Assembly (NCBI GenBank): GCA_030159075.1
Contig: BROG01000376.1
Location: 509,001-573,000 of the forward strand
Length of the DNA: 64,000 nucleotides
Direction of reading: 5' to 3'
Source of the DNA: Atrina japonica
Taxonomy: Eukaryota; Mollusca; Bivalvia; Pterioida; Pinnidae
Shown: positions 33,355-44,817 of the stretch, piece after piece
Layout: each line of letters begins with the position of its first letter
Numbering within the stretch: position 1 is the stretch's first letter
The notes under the pieces: model-generated
What the model saw: the letters and a program-made list of their open reading frames with translations, nothing else
What the model was told of the DNA's origin: nothing
Databases searched by the model: none
Position numbers and translations under genes: made by a program

Positions 33355-34565
33355 AGAATGACAAATTGACATTTTGCGTCTTTTCGGGGCTTAAAGACGA
33401 CAAAATTGAGACGAAAATACGACAATATAACCTGCAAATTAGCAATTTACTTTTGTCGTCTTTTCGCCTAGAGTTTTGTCGTCGTTTGGTCTTTTCGACC
33501 TGCAAATTTGCTACCTTAAAATGTCGTCTTTTCGTCCCACCAATATTAAAAAAACATACCGGACAGAACGGATACTTCAGAAAGAAAAAATGAATGTTAT
33601 ATTTGTGTCAGATATGATAAAAGATTTATTTGAATTAAATATTTACGAAAATTATAGTGTTAAGTTAGTTCATTACTTGAAATCTCCCAGATACCAGACC
33701 TATTCTGTAGACTAACACCGATGTCGGAAAAAGCCACTTTATAGCTCAGTTTTTACGCTCTGAGTCGTAAGCTATATATTGAGCTACCTCAAGGCGTTGT
33801 CCTTTTTTCTAAGTCAGTCTAGTCCGAAATAATTGAGTTATAATGTGACCTACCCCGGGTGGTGTCCTTTTTCTATAAGTCAGTCTTGTCCGTAAAAATT
33901 AAGGTACAAAGTGGCCTACACCAGGGTGGTATCCTTTTGGCTATAAGTCAGTCTAGTTCGTGATAATTAAGCTATAAAGTGACCACCTCCAGTGTGGTGA
34001 CTTTTTGTATAAGTCGGTGAAGTCAGTAATAATTAAGTTATATGATAACCTACCCCCAGAATGGTGTCCTTTTTCTATAAGTCGTCTCTGTGCGTAATAA
34101 TTAAGCTATACAGTAACATATCGCAGGGTAGTGTCATTTTTACTTTAAGTCGGTCAAGTATAACTGGTAAACTATAATTTACGTAAATATTCAATTCAAA
34201 TAAATCTTTATCATTTCTGACACAAATACATTGTATTCTAATAACATTCATTTTTCTGAAATATCCGTTCTGTCCGGTATGTTTTTTTCTTTCTATACTG
34301 GCGGGGCTAAAAGACGACAAGGCGAAATTCTAAGGTCGCAAATTTGCGGGGCGAAAAGACTACATTTTAAAGTTGCATATTTGCGGGACGAAAAGACGAC
34401 AATCAAGTCGCAAATTTGCGGGTGAAAAGACCACAAAACATCAGACAAAAAACGACAAAAGTAAGTCGCTAATTTGCGGGTTATTATGTCGACTTTTCGA
34501 CTCAGTTTTGTCGTCCTTTCGACTCAGTTTTGTCGTCTTTTCACCCCAAAAATCTGGCACCTGTT
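33355..34565. mobile_element. Foldback-type element with tandem core
   Basis: The left arm (about 33355-33665) and right arm (about 34165-34565) are inverted copies; for example CATACCGGACAGAACGGATA at 33555-33574 is matched by its complement at 34262-34281. The outer arms are made of degenerate repeats of the CGTCTTTTCG / CGAAAAGACGAC theme with AACCTGCAAATTTGC. Between the arms lies a direct-repeat core of about six units of 62-68 bp with ATAAGTCAGTCTAGTCC, AATAATTAAG and GGTGTCCTTTTT. Long inverted arms of short subrepeats around a middle piece are the layout of foldback transposons. No protein is encoded; the frames at 33297-33593 and 34373-34627 read the subrepeats. Confidence 0.75.
33740..34160 (+). 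repeat. 62-68-bp tandem core of the foldback element
   Basis: AAGTCAGTCT or AAGTCGGTC marks occur near 33810, 33876, 33942, 34004, 34078 and 34145. The units differ at many sites, so the array is not recent. Confidence 0.85.
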
Positions 34566-34986
34566 ACTTCACGATATTAATATCACAACGATGTTTCGTG
34601 TCGTCGGGATTTGATGTCGTGTCTTAGATTTCGTCGCTGGAGTCGTATCCGCAGTTGCGTTGAAACGAACGGGGTGAGGGAATGTTGGCGAGAAGAAGAG
34701 TAAGAGTCGGTGTGTGTGGCGCTGTGGGCCTTTAAGTAACGTGGCGCTGTGGGACGTAAATAGATAAAGAGTGTCGTATTCCCTGTGGTCCACCAAAATA
34801 TAACTCCAGGAAGACCACTGTATAAGTTAATCCGTATTTATTGTCAAGCCACAATGATGATCAGTAAATCACAAATACATAACAATCAAAAGTAAATAGT
34901 CCAAAACAGTGAATGATAATGAAAAGTCCTGAATAAAATACAATAGATCTACAAGTTAATACTGTAGTTGAATTTGTGACCAGTAG
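34566..34986. other. Spacer
   Basis: No supported feature; the frame at 34569-34796 (minus) has no recognisable motif. Confidence 0.35.
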
Positions 34987-35127
34987 CATAGGCGTCGGAA
35001 GCGAATTGAAAGTGGGGGCTAAACCAACTTAAAACACACACACGCCAGAAACGTCTGGGGGCTAAGCCCCAATTTTCAACACCTATGTCTATCTTTGCCC
35101 CCCCCCCCCCTCCCCCCGACGCCTATG
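34987..35127 (-). mobile_element. Short inverted-repeat element, family A, copy 2
   Basis: CATAGGCGTCGGAAGCGAAT at one end and CCCCCCGACGCCTATG at the other. Same internal plan as copy 1 in the opposite orientation, with the homopolymer run now poly-C. It lies about 100 bp beyond the 3' end of the LINE. Confidence 0.88.
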
Positions 35128-35350
35128 AATAGTATACGTGGTCTCCAAAACAAAGTAATGAGTCGGTGTTATCAGTAGTGTGTCTGATTTCCGAACTAAG
35201 GAATTGAAATTTGACAAAAGTATTGTATTGTTTATTCGTCCAAAGCATTACTGCGTATAGACATATTATTCTAAGTAAATAAATAACAACAATATAATAT
35301 ATACATCATCATGGTCAAAGATGAGATATACAGAGTGTATGGTGTTGATC

Positions 35351-36175
35351 TTATATAATGTGTTTTCTAATATTAAAAGCATACTTAATATATTTACCTA
35401 GATTACATAACTCTTTTACATTTTGTGAAGCTAGGAGCTGAGTTAATTTAAAGACTGAGGGCCTAACATAATAATACCTTTTCAAAAATCGTTGTCTTAC
35501 ATGAGCATATTGGGGACATTTCAAAATAAAGTGAAATTCATCCTCAACTTCTGAATTACATAAAGGACATAATCGTCTTTCTAAAGGAACATTTTTATAA
35601 CGACCAGTTTCTATTAACAGACAGTGTGATGACACTCTTAATTTACAAATGAGTTTCTTATATAGTGTTGGAATACGTTTCAACAAATAAGACTGTAAAG
35701 TACAGTTGTCGACCAAGTGTCTATATAATAAACATTTTGACATTGCATTAATGTCAGATATACAGATCAAATAAACGTTGCTTAGCCAGAGCTAAAATAA
35801 CTTTAGGGTTTTCTGTGTGTTGGTTAATCCAAAATTCCAACATCCCAATATTAGCTAAAAAATGTTTTACCTTAGCAACCCAGTTATTGCAATTATTCTT
35901 TTTAAAAATTCACCGAGCATATACTCGTAACAGTTTTCTAAAATACAATTTTTAGTGTTAAGAAGTTTTAACCAATATTTAAGAATACGAATTTTACGAA
36001 AACATTCTAAAGGCAATCTGCCTAATTCATAATAAATTACAGAATTTGGTGTTGATTTCTTCACTCCTAACATATTTTTACAAAAATCTACATGTACTTT
36101 TTCTATATCTGGGGCTGAATGAAAACCCCCATACCTCACAACCATAGAATGCAACACTACCAACATATGTATCAA
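35351..36175 (-). pseudogene. LINE ORF2 C-terminal part, frameshifted
   Basis: Two frames continue the LINE protein: 35867-36175 (FHSAPDIEKVHVDF..., LGRLPLECFRKIRIL) and 35351-35770 (CLLYRHLVDN..., ERRLCPLCNSEVEDEFHFIL, KCPQY). The short join between them reads WVAKVKHFLANIGMLEFWIN in a third frame. The CxxC...H...C motif near 35515-35580 is typical of the C-terminus of many LINE proteins. Confidence 0.8.
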
Positions 36176-37478
36176 AGAGTGACAATAACGTTACAAAATT
36201 CAAATTCATGTCGAGACACTTTCTTTTAAGCGCAAATTGTGCTTTCTTACATTGTAATGAAAGTTGTTTTTGAGTTATATGAAACTTTCCATTGTAATTT
36301 AGTAATAAACCAAGGTAACAAAAACTATCAACTATTTCTATTTTTTCATTTAAATGAAACCATTCATCTTCAGTACTTAGTTTACCTCCATTTCTAAAAA
36401 CCATAATTTTTGTTTTCTTAATATTAACTGTCAAAGACCATTTATTCGTGTAAGATTCTAAACTGTTTAATAGTGACTGCAAACCTGAAGCTGATTCTGA
36501 AAAAATGACCATATCATCAGCATACATGAGTAAAAATAAAGATAACTCTTGCAGATCAACATATGGCATGTTATTACTTAAAAAGTTAAGTTCACAGTCA
36601 TTAACATACATGGAGTAGAGCAAAGGAGAAACTATTTCACCTTGTAAAACTCCAACTTTGTTTACAAAAAAATCTGAAATTTTACCATTTAAAAGTACGC
36701 TTGACTTTACATTATTATACAGAGATCTAATAACTCTCAGAGGTTTTCCTCGGACACCTAGTTTCGATATTTTTTGCCACATCTTAATACGATCAACAGA
36801 GTCAAAAGCACGCTTGAAATCAATGAAACAGCAATACAGGCGTTTTTTGTTAGACAGATACTTATTAACGATAGTTTCCAAAGCAAAAATAGCATCTACG
36901 GTACTGTGTGATGGCCGAAAGCCAAATTGGGCATCAGTAAGTATATCGTTGTTCTCAGCCCATGATATTAAACGTTTATTTAATACAGCAGTAAAAAGTT
37001 TTGTCATACAACTAATTAAGCTTATTCCTCTATAATTTCCAGGGTCTGTACTTACACCTTTTTTGTATACAGGTACAATAAGAGCGTCACATAATTTACT
37101 AGGAAAATAACCAGAATCGTGCATTGCATTGAAAATCACATGTAAGAAAGGCAGTAGATTATCTCTAAATTTGACAAAATATTCATTTATTACACCATCA
37201 AGCCCATGACTTTTACCAAGCTTTAGATTTTTAATTGCATCTGAAATTTCTTTTTCACTTATTGGTATTTCTAATTCTTCAAAAATAACATCTTCATTTA
37301 CCTCGACATCTATATCATCCAACCTTGTATTACCTGCAAGTGACTTAAAGTGATCGTGTAAAACATCTAAACTGACATCTACTCTGTTAGCCTTTTTTCT
37401 CGTAAATAATACATTTGGGTTTGATTTCCTTATAGATGCCTTCTTCAAAAAGATATTTACGCCTTGCTTTCCTTTCAA
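36078..37478 (-). pseudogene. LINE reverse transcriptase domain
   Basis: This is the longest intact stretch, 466 residues. Visible RT blocks are KSHGLDGVINEYF, IVPVYKKG, NYRGISLISCMTKLF, AQFGFRPSHSTVDAIF, FIDFKRAFDSVDR, GVLQGEIVSPLLYSMYVND, and the catalytic YADDMVIF at about 36500-36524 on the plus-strand scale, followed by KKTKIMVF and the thumb. All three catalytic aspartates appear to be present. The frame is broken near 37440 (from the endonuclease) and near 36100 (to the C-terminus). Confidence 0.9.
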
Positions 37479-38301
37479 ATATTTTGTATCGTTTTTTACA
37501 TGTATTCAAATTAGCGTGATTTTCGACTGTTTTGGTTCTATTAAAATCATATAGCGCTTTTCTATAACTGGTATACAAGCGCTTACACTTATCATCAAAC
37601 CATGTCTTGTTCAGCTTGTGCTGAATGTTTGGTTTACGTTCTAAAGAGGAATGTTCACGCATGGGTGATTTATGAAATGCAGACATCATTTTACATAATT
37701 CATCAACAAAATTTGTAACACAATTTTCTATACCCTGTTCTGTCGATAAATCGTAACGATTTATGCAACTTTGTAAACAGTGAATGTTATGTTCTAAAAA
37801 AGATTTACTATCATTTTCCATTTCGTTGTTCCAACGAAACCGCACATATTTATGCTTTGAAATGCTATCTACCTCAACCTCTAGATCGCTAGAGATATTT
37901 GAATTTATCACAAATTCAACATGCAACGGTGCATGGTCAGAATACGTGTTAAAACTACTGACAATAAATTTGTAAAAAATATGAAAAATATCTGGAGTTG
38001 TAAGTACACTACAACCGTTTGGACCACAGTATGTCAAGTCATTTGCCATATTGTCTACGTGTCTTCCATTCAAAATGCGAAGGCCACTTTCTATACAAAG
38101 TTGGATTAATTTCAGCCCGTAGGCAATAACTGTTTTATCTGGACAAACCCGGTCGTCTAAGACCTCGTCTTCATTATAATTACCTAAAGGTGCTAAAACG
38201 TCCGAAATGCGATCATGCATTATATTTATGAGGATTTTGGTCAATAGTTTGTAAATAAGTTTGAAAGGTGTGGAGTCAATTACAAAACAATAGCAGAGCA
38301 A
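37387..38301 (-). pseudogene. LINE endonuclease remnant
   Basis: The frame includes SGLRILNGRH, DLTYCGPNGCSVL and TYSDHAPLHVEF, the closing motifs of the endonuclease/exonuclease/phosphatase fold, then the linker region rich in basic residues. The N-terminal catalytic part is absent or scrambled. It overlaps the RT frame at 37387-37478 in a different phase, which marks a frameshift. Confidence 0.8.
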
Positions 38302-38310
38302 ATCTTACAC

Positions 38311-39956
38311 AGATGTACATGTACATAAACATAATAGAAAAATTAAATAAGTACATAATTACTTTGACAGTAATCAAAATAATTATGTAAAGAGAAGATT
38401 AACATGTGAAGTAAATCCATTTCCATTATTATAAATATTGTCCAGGTGTTACAGTCTAAGCACATATGGTGGTAAAACATAAACAATTGAATCTGTAAAT
38501 TGATAATTATAATCCGTGAGTTACAGAGTAATTTAAAAAGTAAACATACATGTGAAAATAGAAACACAATTTTTGAAAAGTCCAGAAATGATAAAAATAA
38601 AAATGTCTGAATTCAGCCTGCTGACATTAATATCCTTGGTCATACAGGCGATAAACTGCTTATCCGGAATATATAATGATGCCCTACAAACTTTTCTTTT
38701 TGAAACCGCACTCTATGACGAATCGTGACGTAACGGAACAACTCAAAGGTGATCTATTGTTTTTCATATGGAAGAGCGTTCGACACGTATGCGGGGAATT
38801 CGCGTCCATATTCAGATCAAACCTGAGACTTTTAATACAGGTTATTTGTCGGACTATTCTTTCGCAGGCACCAGCAATAAGAAAACAGGTCATCGAAGTT
38901 ATTAGTCTTTCAGATAAAAATTGTAAGCAAGTTTTCACTTAGGGTGGCACGTTAAAAAAACCTTCATGACACAGCCCGTGTCATATCGATAGCTATTTCT
39001 ACTGTAAAATGTTAAGGGATTTCATATAATTATAAATTATGACGTCTCATTTTGTTTGAACTCATTTGGACAAAATATAATACCAATACCAGAATAAAAA
39101 ACACAACAAGCATTCGTTTTTTAAATGTTTTAATCCGATAGTTTGGGTCGACTTATTAGTTAATCGAACTGCTTGAAGGGAGATAATTTGTCATAGCAGG
39201 TAGGTCTTATTTGTAAATCTGCGTAAAACGCGAACCAGAAATGTAACTAGTATTGAGATACCTCTTTTAATACCAATGTATTTCTCTTAAATAATACCCG
39301 TGAGATCGCGACTAGGTTCATACACTAAAGGCCTATCGGTCTCTATATAGCCTAGTTTACATTTTCATTTAGCCTATAAGCCTAGCCTAAATGTTTAAGT
39401 TCGGAGCCGTGGCCGGCGTGGGATTAATACGTGTAACAACTAACGTACGTGTTGCCAATTTCGTGTTCCAGAATATTACATTTAGGCCCTGTCTGACACT
39501 CTTGTGATTTACACAGACCATGGTGTATTAAAAATATGAATCCGTCAAACTTCCACTTTGTCCTGGCTCACACAAAGGATCCTAGGTGTTCTGAATACTT
39601 TTCCACATATGTTTATAGGGTTGTCTCGTTGACAACAATCGTGTCGATGGGCCTAATTATAGATCATACCGTTGTTTTAAACCTGAATGCATTGGAAAAT
39701 TCATTGTCTTGTTGATGGTTGTATATTCCCTGCGTCGTATCCAGGATATAATTTTAAAACATTGCATTGAATGACATTTTTTTTAATTTAATTCAGATAT
39801 TTTATTAGGATCTAGATCTAGATAATGAAAAACAATGAATTTTATAAAACTTTGTGACATTGTGCAAAATAGCACCTCTCAGTCTAGGACCCACTAAAAG
39901 GTAGGCTACTTTTCATAGAATTCCATAAAATTCTATTTATTTTCATTGTTTTGACG
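38311..39956. other. Intergenic DNA; one GC-richer open patch
   Basis: 38676-38942 is open on both strands and GC-richer than its neighbours, with CGTGACGTAACG, a CRE-like site, near 38724. Neither reading (88 or 84 residues) has a motif that I recognise, so it is not called as a gene. It could be an exon or CpG-rich promoter DNA. The rest shows nothing. Confidence 0.3.
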
Positions 39957-40214
39957 AGGTGGCCTGGCTCAGTCGGTAGCGCGCTCGACTCTTGATTGTG
40001 TGGTCGTGAGTTCGAGTCCAGCCGACAGCAGGTTGATTTCCTGTCTGTCAGATGAGACAGTAAAAACCGAGGTCCTGTGTCACAGTAGATGTCAAATGCT
40101 CAATGGCCGTAAGTGCCGAGCATAGGCCAAAATTTGAAGCCCTTCACTGGCATTTGGTGACGTATCCATATGAGTAAAAAATTCTTGATGTTAAACAACA
40201 ATAAACAAACAAAC
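39957..40214 (+). mobile_element. tRNA-derived SINE, family 1, full length
   Basis: The head resembles a tRNA, with box A TGGCTCAGTCGG at 39965-39976 and box B GAGTTCGAGTCC at 40008-40019, the internal promoter for RNA polymerase III. The body contains CTGTCTGTCAGATGAGACAG and AATGGCCGTAAGTGCCGAGC. The tail is CCATATGAGTAAAAAATTCT, GATGTTAAACAACAATAAAC and AAACAAAC repeats. CCATATGAGTG...GTTAAACAACAA tails are familiar from bivalve SINEs. No genuine tRNA gene is implied, since no acceptor stem closes the head. Confidence 0.85.
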
Positions 40215-43200
40215 ATTTTTTTGACAAAATGTGAATCTTTGCATGGAATTAAAATTGCACTTCTCTTTAAAAATGCCTTAATTGACTTGGCACTCAAGAT
40301 CAAATTTTACTTTTTTCACCAGTGGCATAGGAAGCAAATCAAAAGTGGGGGAGGGGATATTTTTAAATATACATGTACACTTGCATTTGAAATAAAAATT
40401 GCTTAACAATATAAGAATTTCGCTTGTATATGAAAAAATGTATGTGTGTGTGGGGTGGGTCTACCCCCTTCCCCAGTTCCCACACGTATGTTGACTATAC
40501 TATTGTTTGTAAAACTTCATACCTAACATTTTGTTGCCATGTTTGTCGGTATGTCGAGATATCGTGCCTAAAAGTTACCTGATTTACCTGAGCCCTTCCA
40601 TCACACCGAGACCTAGTAATTGAAGCCGTTTCACACTTGAGTTGAGAGTCTTGTTATCAGTATCTGACCATCAAATTGTATGATAATGTCAGGGTTCGAA
40701 AAATTGGAAAAAATGCACTCGCCCTTTGGTCGAGTAATTACATAATTTCCACACGCCTGAACTCATTTTGCACTCGGCAAAGTACAAAACCGTAGTATTT
40801 CGAAGTAGATGTGTTCAGACTTAAAGAGTGTATAAAATCTTTTTCAAACTAAATAGATCTTACATGTATATGACTTAACAGATTAGATACTCTTTATATG
40901 ACAAATTGTCATTTTTTCTAATCAAGTACACTACTTATTACAAAAGAAAATATGTGAAAATCTTACCACAACTTTTGTTTGCTCTCATTTTAAGTTTTAG
41001 AATTCAAATTCTCGACTGAAATTTTGATTGCCCACCAAGAAAATCTGGTTGCGTGCAAAAAAATATTTTATTTAATTTTGTGTTTTTTAAATTTATTAAT
41101 ATTCTAATAGATAAATTTTTATACAGTACATACAATGTATTATCTCTGATAATGCATTTACATCTAAATTAACTGTAAATATATCATTACTATTACTATT
41201 CTCAATTACTATTATTACTATTTTATGATGTTGCTACTACCAGACATGTCTTTAAATCAATGTAAATTACAAAAGTAAGTTTTCACTATTGTTAGATGAA
41301 AACAATAGCAATCCATTTTTATGTATTTCATTAAAACTTTTATTTAGAGTAACTTTTTTACTTTCATCATTCACTTACATTTAATTCAGATTTTACAACT
41401 TTTTTAAAACATTGTATAGTGTTATGATTATTTTACTAAATCCTGAAATTCAGGTCCGTTCAGTATTAGTTGTTTTATTTACACACATCCAACTTCCAAT
41501 TCCTCCACAAACTGCAAGTATTACTATTAGCAGTCAATACACGGTGTGTTCTGTGACATTTACGTCCATGAGGTTAAGACTAACTTGTTTAATTGTCAAT
41601 AAAATAATTATTTAAGTTTCTAATTGTTTTTGTAATGTATTTTGAACTAAACAGAGAAGGAAATGATCACTTTCGAAACTTAAAAGGGAATCCAGATTTC
41701 CATTACTGCATCAGTGCCAGTGGACCTACATGCCAAACGGGCAAGTTCATTGTCAAAATTTACTAACCCGAAACGATTTCTTACTGGCCAATGCGAGCGA
41801 GCGAGTGGATTTTTCGAACCCTAAATGTGATTGTACATTTTCGGTAAACATCTAAATACTGACAGGACATGTGTACAGACAAGTGTCTTGAATAAATCAA
41901 GTTTTAATTTTAAAGTAAGGCCACACAAAAAAAATCCTGTTCTTAAGATTTTTATGACAAAAACAAAGGGGCGTCAAGAGAATTTTTTTTTTTATAATTA
42001 TGGCAAGCGAATTTTTTTTTTTTCCAATAATATTTTTAAATCATACTTCATATTAAAGACTTTTCATTTGCATGAGAGCTGTAAATTATGTATTTTTCTG
42101 TATATTTAGGTGATATTAAATACTGTGGAAATCTACATGTAATAGATGTCTTATTTTCAGCCAGTCACCATTTCTTTCAGCGAATGGAATGTTTATACCT
42201 TGATATATACTCCATATCTGCATCAACCTTCATTTCCCAGAGAGATAAAAAAGATCAAAATCTTTAAAAAGAATTATTCAACACAATAATGTAAGAATAC
42301 AGTATTATTCAGTGATAAAATATTACTACTTGGAATATTACAACTATTGATTTAACAATAAACTTTAAAATTTCTTGGTGTATTGAAATACAAAAAGTTC
42401 AATTTGTTGTGTGAAGTTTATAATAATTTCAAAGTTTTCACTGTGTTCATCAAAATTTTGAAAGCATTTGTTTTTGTTGAATTACAACAAGGTGTAGCAG
42501 CACCCTCTCAGGGACTCTCATGTTTTAAAACAACAATTTTTATAAATTTCAGTCCAAGTTCTTCACAGAATGAAGTATTGCCACTAAAATTCACATTGAC
42601 AACATCTAAGGTCTTAACGTCGGAAACAGAACACATAATTTCCGGTCCTACGAATTACCGAAAACAATGGTCATTTACCGAAAAGAGGCACAAATTGCTG
42701 AAAACATGCATTTGAGTGTATCAATTAAATATATTTTCATTCTGAAGACAAAATTTTATCTCCTGAACTTTTCTCTTAGTCATATCAGAAACTTTTGGTG
42801 GCAAATATCAGCGATATATAAAGCTAATATTTTTATTTATATATCGCTGCAAATATTCATTATTGTTAAACACCACCACAATGTTGATTAAATATAAATT
42901 GTTTTGCAAGATTGATTCAGTTAACAAAAATGAGAAAGTTATAGTTACATCTAATAGTCATTACGTTTAAGTTAAAAAGTAGCATTTGAAATACTTCCTT
43001 TTATTATTTTGAGTCCATACATGCGTGTTTTCTGCAAATTATATTGTGTTTTCGGTAATTCGAATCCCATAATTTCGATCTTCATGAGCCATGATGATGC
43101 CTAGCATCATAGCATGTCGTCCTTCGAAATAACATTTTTCAAACAAATCACCAAAAGTAATTAACTTCTTAAAAAAAAAGAGTATTTGGGCGAATATTTC

Positions 43201-43618
43201 TACTATTATCCCACACAGAAGCGAAGACATTGATCGATTAATCCATAATCATCATTAAGTGTCGATCTATTTATATCTTGTCTGCAAAATGAAACGAAAC
43301 GAATCGAAACCGGAAACGGATTTGTTAAATTAAAAACGACCGGACCGGATGATTTTTTTCCCGGAATAAAAACAAACAAAATCGGAGCGGCGATTCCGTC
43401 GAAAAAGATATGAATTTGTATGAATGTTATAGTGATTATATACACTTGATATAAAATGATACATGTATGCAGTCGGATTATTCAATAAATAAAATGACGC
43501 TTTTTAGGATGATTACTTGCACCTTTTGAGATTTACACAATCAGTTAAAATACTGGAGTGACGATTCGGTGACATTTTGTTTTCTTATCTCTTTCTAACA
43601 ACTTTTCCCATATTTATG
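40215..43618. other. Intergenic DNA, no supported gene
   Basis: Holds GTGTGTGTGGGGTGGG-type low complexity near 40441, a partial family A-like start (GGCATAGGAAGCAAATCAAA) near 40324, and the hairpin listed at 42810-42848. The open frames at 41831-42109 and 42383-42715 have no recognisable motif. Confidence 0.35.
42810..42848. repeat. Hairpin with AGCGATATATAAA arms
   Basis: AGCGATATATAAAGCT at 42810-42825 and ATTTATATATCGCT at 42835-42848 pair around a short AT loop. The half-site is shared with the perfect palindrome at 23327-23354. Confidence 0.75.
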
Positions 43619-43734
43619 CATAGGCATCAGAACCGGGGTGTAAAAAATTGGGGCTTAGCCCCCAGACGTTTCTGGCGTGTGTGTGTTTTCAGTTGGTTTA
43701 GATCTCCACTTTCAATTTGCTTCGGACACCTATG
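43619..43734 (+). mobile_element. Short inverted-repeat element, family A, copy 3 (deleted)
   Basis: CATAGGCATCAGAACCGGGG to TTGCTTCGGACACCTATG. The poly-G run and the TTTGCAAAGATAGACATA block are missing, leaving the TTGGGGCTTAGCCCCCAGAC core and the GTGTGTGTTTTCAGTTGGTT part. Confidence 0.8.
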
Positions 43735-44041
43735 TTATGTATGGATACACGACGCGTATTTAAAGCATCAGGGGAATTATCTTTTTTATTTTTTATTTTT
43801 TCATTTCATCTGATTTTAGAAAGTGTGAAACAAAATATTACTATTAAATTAATGCCGATATAAGAACATTTCTTAACATGGAAATACAGGAATTGAATAT
43901 TTGTAAAAGTTTACCTGTGGGGGAAGTACATTTTTAAAACCAGCGATAAATATTGTTGTTTAAAACAAATTTCACATAATTATCAGTCAACAGGTTACTC
44001 CTACCTCAATTAACACATTAGCACTGTTTATAATTATAAAT
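43735..44041. other. Spacer
   Basis: Nothing recognised. Confidence 0.3.
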
Positions 44042-44264
44042 GAGAGAGAGAGAGAGAGAGAGAGTATACGAAACATTTCTTTTTGAGTTAGATGAAATAG
44101 TTTTAAAAGTATTAATAGTTATGAACACCAACTTCAAGATAATTTTGGGTTTAGATACAGTTTATGTACAAGATACATGAAACTGGTATAGAACAATTCC
44201 TTGTCTGATTGTTTAAATTTATTCTTCTTTTTTGTATGGATTTGAATCATTGAAACCCCCCACC

Positions 44265-44348
<84 letters not shown>
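44042..44348. repeat. (AG)n and (AT)n microsatellites
   Basis: AG tract at 44042-44064 and AT tract of about 80 bp at 44269-44348. Confidence 0.95.
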
Positions 44349-44357
<9 letters not shown>

Positions 44358-44364
44358 CTTGACT

Positions 44365-44612
44365 TTTTTTTTTATTTTTTATTTTTTTTTTTACGCTATA
44401 CTGAACAATTTTTCAGTCATATGATGGCGTCCAGTTTTTGTATTGGTGGAGGAGAAACCCTGGTTACCCGGGTAAAGTCCAACGACCTTCCGCAAGAAAA
44501 CTGGCAAACTTTCCCACTTAATTTGAAATGACCCTCGCAGGATTCGAACCAGAGGTTAGAGCCCTTGTGATTTAAAGCGCAATGCTCCAACCACTTGGCC
44601 ACGGAGGCCCCC
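44365..44612 (-). mobile_element. tRNA-derived SINE, family 2, full length
   Basis: On the minus strand it starts GGGGGCCTCCGTGGCCAAGT, GGTTGGAGCATTGCGCTTTA (A-box-like GTGGCCAAGTGG), with CTCTGGTTCGAATCCTGCGA (B box GGTTCGAATCC). The body includes AAGTTTGCCAGTTTTCTTGC, GGAAGGTCGTTGGACTTTAC and CGCCATCATATGACTGAAAA. It ends in a T/A-rich tail (44365-44390), next to the AT microsatellite. Five other copies or part-copies lie in the window. Confidence 0.88.
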
Positions 44613-44658
44613 ATATACTTGACATCTTGTACCATTTGAACAGGAAAATGGCATGCAC

Positions 44659-44817
44659 TGGCATCGGAAGCAAATTGAAAGTGGGGGGCTAAACCAACTT
44701 AAAACACACACGCCAGAAACATCTGGGGGCTAAGCCCCAATTTTCAACACCTATGTCTATCTTTGCCAAAAAAGTGGGGGGGCTAAGCCCCCATAGCCCC
44801 CCGGTTCCGACGCCTAT
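44659..44817 (-). mobile_element. Short inverted-repeat element, family A, copy 4
   Basis: GGCATCGGAAGCAAATTGAA at one end and CCGGTTCCGACGCCTAT at the other, same orientation as copy 2. Instead of a pure homopolymer it carries AAAGTGGGGGGGCTAAGCCC, possibly the older form of the G/C run. It begins 46 bp beyond the SINE. Confidence 0.85.

Larger units (their letters stand above)
35225..38310 (-). mobile_element. Decayed LINE retrotransposon (Jockey/CR1-like)
   Basis: About 3.1 kb on the minus strand. In order it holds part of an apurinic-type endonuclease domain with the SDHAPLHVEF motif, a reverse transcriptase with YADD, and a C-terminal CPLC...H...C cysteine-histidine motif, followed by a 3' untranslated tail ending near GACGAATAAACAATACAATA. 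At least three frameshifts break the single expected ORF, and the first part of the endonuclease is missing, so the copy is dead and 5'-truncated. Superfamily placement is by general look; RTE-like or L2-like clades cannot be excluded. Confidence 0.85.

Noticed and set aside
36078..37478. LINE as an intact, active element
   Set aside because: The RT frame is intact, but the endonuclease start is missing and frameshifts separate the endonuclease, RT and C-terminal parts.
38676..38942. Gene on either strand of the GC-richer patch
   Set aside because: Both strands are open (88 and 84 residues) and neither reading has a motif, splice context or neighbour that favours it.
39957..40025. tRNA gene
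   Set aside because: Box A and box B are present but no acceptor stem closes, and the sequence continues into a SINE body and tail. The heads at 44.6, 50.8, 51.1, 53.6 and 61.7 kb were rejected as tRNA genes for the same reason.
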